The notes beneath the pieces were generated by a model, which saw only the letters and a program-made list of their open reading frames with translations, did no database searches and was not told the DNA's origin. The position numbers and the translations under genes were made by a program. This document shows, piece after piece, positions 38,492 through 38,708 of a stretch of DNA of 38,708 bases (the first letter of the stretch is position 1; every line of letters begins with the position of its first letter). Source of the DNA: an uncultured Clostridia bacterium (GTDB lineage: Bacteria > Bacillota > Clostridia > UBA1381); NCBI GenBank assembly GCA_910578235.1, contig CAJTPP010000019.1, positions 693 to 39,400 on the forward strand, written 5' to 3'.

Positions 38492-38708
38492 TTTACATTT
38501 AATTATTGATGTGTTATAATATTTCTGCAACATTTATATCCTAATTTTATAATCTAAATCAATCCAGTGTACGGGTTTTACCAAAAACGCGTAGGCTTTG
38601 TTTAATATTACTGGATTGATTTATAGTAATTAGGAATGTGTTGCAACATTAAAGCAAAGTACAGCGTTTTATGTGCGTTGCTTTAATAAAGCGGCGCACT
38701 TTTTTATT
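38492..38708 (+). ncRNA. Array unit E (structured small RNA inserted in the lipoprotein gene)
   Basis: Promoter TTTACA (38492-38497), 17 nt, TATAAT (38515-38520). Outer stem TGCAACA (38526-38532) with TGTTGCA (38639-38645), plus TCCTAATT (38539-38546) with AATTAGGA (38628-38635). Inner stem of 14 perfect bp, TAAATCAATCCAGT (38555-38568) with 38610-38623. Innermost TACG (38570-38573) with CGTA (38590-38593), followed by GGCTTTG. 3' module: AAAGCAA (38651-38657) with TTGCTTT (38678-38684), or the terminator GTGCG (38673-38677) with CGCAC (38695-38699) including GCTTT with AAAGC, then T6 at the window edge. Its promoter stretch and upstream flank (38472-38513) match the B/C boundary (37256-37298) except for one missing T. 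Confidence 0.8.

Noticed and set aside
36964..38708. Retron, group II intron or integron cassette array
   Set aside because: No reverse transcriptase, intron-encoded protein or integrase is in the window, and the unit ends do not show attC core sites (GTTRRRY / RYYYAAC arrangement).
1..38708. tRNA or rRNA genes and insertion-sequence transposases
   Set aside because: I saw no cloverleaf with a TTCRANY loop, no rRNA-like sequence and no transposase domain in any frame.

Overview
This window reads as a chromosomal segment of a low-to-mid-GC Firmicute of the class Clostridia. Support comes from the complete ctsR-mcsA-mcsB-clpC stress operon behind a textbook CtsR box, a surface protein with three C-terminal SLH domains, copper-amine-oxidase-N and CAP-associated domains on secreted proteins, and Gram-positive style promoters (TTGACA-N17-TATAAT) with strong AGGAGG-type ribosome sites. 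A huge secreted protein that joins a GH42-like glycosidase to an SGNH acetylesterase, and a fructuronate/mannonate-type SDR, suggest a gut pectin or hemicellulose degrader (a Monoglobus-like lineage is my guess, not shown).

Layout. 1-6.97 kb: a cut-off small gene, an iron alcohol dehydrogenase, a TrpA-like orphan, a secreted copper-amine-oxidase-N protein, pyrophosphatase, a DUF421/DUF4363 membrane pair, and a YerC-type Trp-repressor homologue overlapping a methyltransferase. 7.0-11.1 kb: gyrA and two tandem cyclophilins, one a lipoprotein. 11.3-17.7 kb: an AraC regulator convergent with the giant GH42-like/SGNH enzyme. 17.7-21.1 kb (minus strand): uppP, a cytidylate-kinase-like gene, an SLT transglycosylase, coaE and ung. 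21.2-27.8 kb (minus strand): an SLH-anchored protein with two nearly identical cohesin-like repeats, a small secreted protein with two dockerin-like EF-hand repeats, a two-helix membrane protein and an NlpC/P60 hydrolase. 28.0-36.3 kb (plus strand): prfA, the SDR, the ctsR operon and gdhA.

36.4-38.7 kb is the accessory part and the most unusual. It holds two small RNA genes with their own promoters and terminators, an 18-residue hydrophobic mini-ORF that looks like a type I toxin convergent with one of those RNAs, and then a tandem array of about 190-220 nt non-coding units (A-D), an XRE regulator, and a lipoprotein gene (ComEC-like metallo-beta-lactamase domain) broken by a further unit (E). 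Units B-E each have a TTTACA-N17-TATAAT/TATACT promoter, an outer stem, an inner stem, a short innermost stem around a conserved loop, and a 3' module with two mutually exclusive hairpins, one of them an intrinsic terminator. The stem sequences differ completely between units while pairing is kept, so this looks like a family of structured, apparently mobile small RNAs. A diverged partial copy (F) lies before ctsR at about 30.0 kb. I could not match the family to a named RNA class by eye; it is the best candidate here for an undescribed system.
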